Origin: ZCTH02-B3 sp036563895
Lineage (GTDB): Bacteria; Bacillota; Bacilli; Paenibacillales; Paenibacillaceae
Assembly: GCA_036563895.1 (NCBI GenBank)
Contig: DATCLN010000034.1
Span: forward strand, 1 to 13,791
Reading direction: 5' to 3'
Length of the DNA stretch: 13,791 nucleotides
The translations under genes and the position numbers were made by a program. The notes beneath the pieces were generated by a model. That model made no database searches. It was not told the origin of the DNA and saw only the letters and a program-made list of their open reading frames with translations. Positions 12,442 through 13,791 of the stretch are shown in pieces (within the stretch, counting starts at the first letter, position 1; every line of letters begins with the position of its first letter).

Positions 12442-13395
12442 ATGGACACGCAAACGGCGGTGCAAGTGGCAAATCGGATCCGGAGCAACATGGAGGCGTG
12501 CATTTACGGCAAGCGGGATGCGATCGACTGGCTCCTCACCGCGCTGGTGGCCGGCGGACACGTGCTCATCGAGGATGTGCCGGGCACCGGCAAGACGCTG
12601 CTGGTCAAATCCCTCGCCAGATCGATCGGCGGCACCTATCACCGCATCCAATGCAACCCCGATCTGCTCCCGACAGACATCACCGGCGTCAGCATCTACC
12701 ATCCGAAGGAAGAGCAATTCCGGTTCCGTCCCGGCCCCATCATGGCCAACCTGGTGCTGGTCGACGAAATCAACCGGGCGACCACCAAGACGCAATCGGC
12801 CCTGCTGGAAGCCATGGAAGAAAGGCACGTGACGGTGGACGGCGAGTCCCATCCGCTGCCCGTCCCGTTCATGCTGTTCGCCACGCAGAACCCCATCGAA
12901 TTCGAGGGAACCTACAGCCTGCCCGAAGCGCAGCTGGACCGTTTCCTGCTCAAGATTTCCCTGGGTTATCCGGACGAGGCGTCGGAAAAGCGGCTCGTGC
13001 TGGAACCGGCCGCGGAGCGTTCCGCGGACGCCCTGCAGCCCGTGGCCTCCCTGGACGACGTCATCCGGATGCAGGAGCTGGCATCCCAGGTACATATCGA
13101 GGACGACGTCGCCGACTATCTGCTCCGCCTGATCCGCGAATCGCGGACCCATCCGGCCGTCCTGCTGGGCGCCAGCCCGCGGGCGGCGGTGGCGCTGTCC
13201 GCCGCGGTGCGGGCGCGGGCGCTGCTTACCGGGCGCAATTACGTCATTCCCGATGACGTCAAGGCACTGGCGCCGCTGGTGCTCGGCCACCGAATGCATC
13301 TGCGCGCTGAAGCGAGAATGAACGGCCTGACGCCGCGGGCGGTGCTGGATGAGCTGATGCGCCGCCTGCCGGTGCCGGTCGGATCGGAGCGCTGA
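12442..13395 (+). CDS. MoxR-family AAA+ ATPase
   Basis: MoxR ATPases are chaperone-like AAA+ proteins that usually work with a DUF58/VWA partner encoded next to them, in envelope or protein-complex maturation. The 317-residue product has Walker A EDVPGTGKTLL (K51), the MoxR stretch CNPDLLPTDITGVSIYHPKE, Walker B LVLVDEINRA (D108, E109), and sensor-1 region FMLFATQNPIEFEGTYSLPE. This is followed by AQLDRFLL with the arginine-finger region, and a C-terminal lid with GASPRAAVALS and YVIPDDVKALAPLVLGHR. I chose ATG 12442 because GGGAGAGG ends 9 nt upstream; the in-frame ATG 12433 touches that site. It heads an operon: the next start codon follows its stop by 1 nt. The substrate is not known. Confidence 0.95.
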   Translation: MDTQTAVQVANRIRSNMEACIYGKRDAIDWLLTALVAGGHVLIEDVPGTGKTLLVKSLARSIGGTYHRIQCNPDLLPTDITGVSIYHPKEEQFRFRPGPIMANLVLVDEINRATTKTQSALLEAMEERHVTVDGESHPLPVPFMLFATQNPIEFEGTYSLPEAQLDRFLLKISLGYPDEASEKRLVLEPAAERSADALQPVASLDDVIRMQELASQVHIEDDVADYLLRLIRESRTHPAVLLGASPRAAVALSAAVRARALLTGRNYVIPDDVKALAPLVLGHRMHLRAEARMNGLTPRAVLDELMRRLPVPVGSER

Positions 13396-13396
13396 C

Positions 13397-13791
13397 ATGA
13401 GCCGGCGGGGCATCCGGCCGCGCCGGCTGTGGCTGGGCGCGGGCCTGTATGTGTCTTCGCTTTTGTATCTGCTGATGCAGGGCGGCAAGACGTCGCTGAT
13501 GCTGTTCGCGATGCTGAACGGTCTGGCCGTCTATTTGCTGCTTGGACGATGGAGCGGCGTGACCCGCGTGCAGGCGGAGCGGACGCTGGAAGGGGAATCC
13601 GCGGCCAATCCGCGGCTGACGGCCGGCGCCCGGTTGAACGTGAAGCTGAAAATCCACGTGCCCGGGTTCTGGCCGCTTCCGTATCTAATCGTCCGGGAAA
13701 GGATCGCCCGCGAGTCGGGAAGCGAAGTGAGAGAGTACGAGCTGTCCTGCGTGCCGGATTACCGCCGGCGGGCAACGGTGGAGTATGTGAC
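13397..13791 (+). CDS. DUF58-family protein, N-terminal part (cut by window edge)
   Basis: The first 131 codons are present. Two hydrophobic segments at about residues 11-27 and 33-49 (SLMLFAMLNGLAVYLLLG) form an N-terminal membrane hairpin. They are followed by a beta-rich segment beginning TRVQAERTLEGESAANPRLTAG, typical of DUF58 proteins before their VWA-like part. The placement right after moxR is the standard moxR-DUF58 pair, often continued by a transglutaminase-like gene, which would lie beyond the window. GGAG inside the end of moxR (13386-13389) lies 7 nt before the ATG. The DUF58 core motif itself is outside the window, so the call rests on context, topology and the N-terminal pattern. 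Confidence 0.85.
   Translation, partial: MSRRGIRPRRLWLGAGLYVSSLLYLLMQGGKTSLMLFAMLNGLAVYLLLGRWSGVTRVQAERTLEGESAANPRLTAGARLNVKLKIHVPGFWPLPYLIVRERIARESGSEVREYELSCVPDYRRRATVEYV

Noticed and set aside
12166..13488. Minus-strand open frame of 440 codons opposite moxR
   Set aside because: Antisense shadow spanning a terminator, a promoter and two convincing genes on the plus strand.

Overview
The window looks like chromosomal DNA from a GC-rich, endospore-forming Bacillota, most likely Paenibacillaceae (Thermobacillus/Cohnella/Paenibacillus type). It carries an intact sporulation sigma factor SigK and a SpoVAE homologue, strong GGAGG-type ribosome binding sites, several GTG/TTG starts and T-rich intrinsic terminators. 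The lineage is inferred from gene content and protein style; no database was searched.

Layout, left to right. (1) Positions 54-4153, plus strand: a Cache/HAMP methyl-accepting chemotaxis protein closed by a clear terminator, then a class B penicillin-binding transpeptidase. (2) 4166-5311, minus strand: an AI-2E/YtvI-family membrane protein, divergent from (3) 5520-6938, plus strand: a membrane-anchored NodB deacetylase fused to a YkoP-like domain. (4) 6961-9440, minus strand: ilvD (dihydroxy-acid dehydratase) and a KapD-like DEDDh exonuclease with a good SigA promoter. (5) 9441-9991: about 550 bp without a believable gene. It holds five copies of a 21-nt palindrome (core GGACATnnnGTCC), two of which end a 173-bp MITE-like element with 35-nt inverted ends and an internal terminator-like hairpin. 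(6) 9992-10876: two gene ruins placed back to back, the C-terminal part of a LacI-type regulator (minus) and the catalytic C-terminal part of a GH2 glycosidase (plus, two frameshifts). The arrangement fits one deletion through an ancestral divergent regulator/enzyme pair. (7) 10919-12200: sigK (minus) and spoVAE (plus), divergent. (8) 12442 to the right edge: a MoxR AAA+ ATPase and a truncated DUF58 gene, 1 nt apart in one operon.

Most genes are housekeeping, envelope or sporulation functions: PBP and deacetylase act on the cell wall, SigK drives late mother-cell transcription, SpoVAE belongs to the dipicolinate channel family, and KapD- and YtvI-like proteins have sporulation-linked relatives. 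The core gene blocks look ordinary. The unusual part is 9619-10876, a decayed carbohydrate locus next to a small palindromic-repeat island. I see no convincing new defence or biosynthetic system here; the repeat family is the best candidate for something undescribed.
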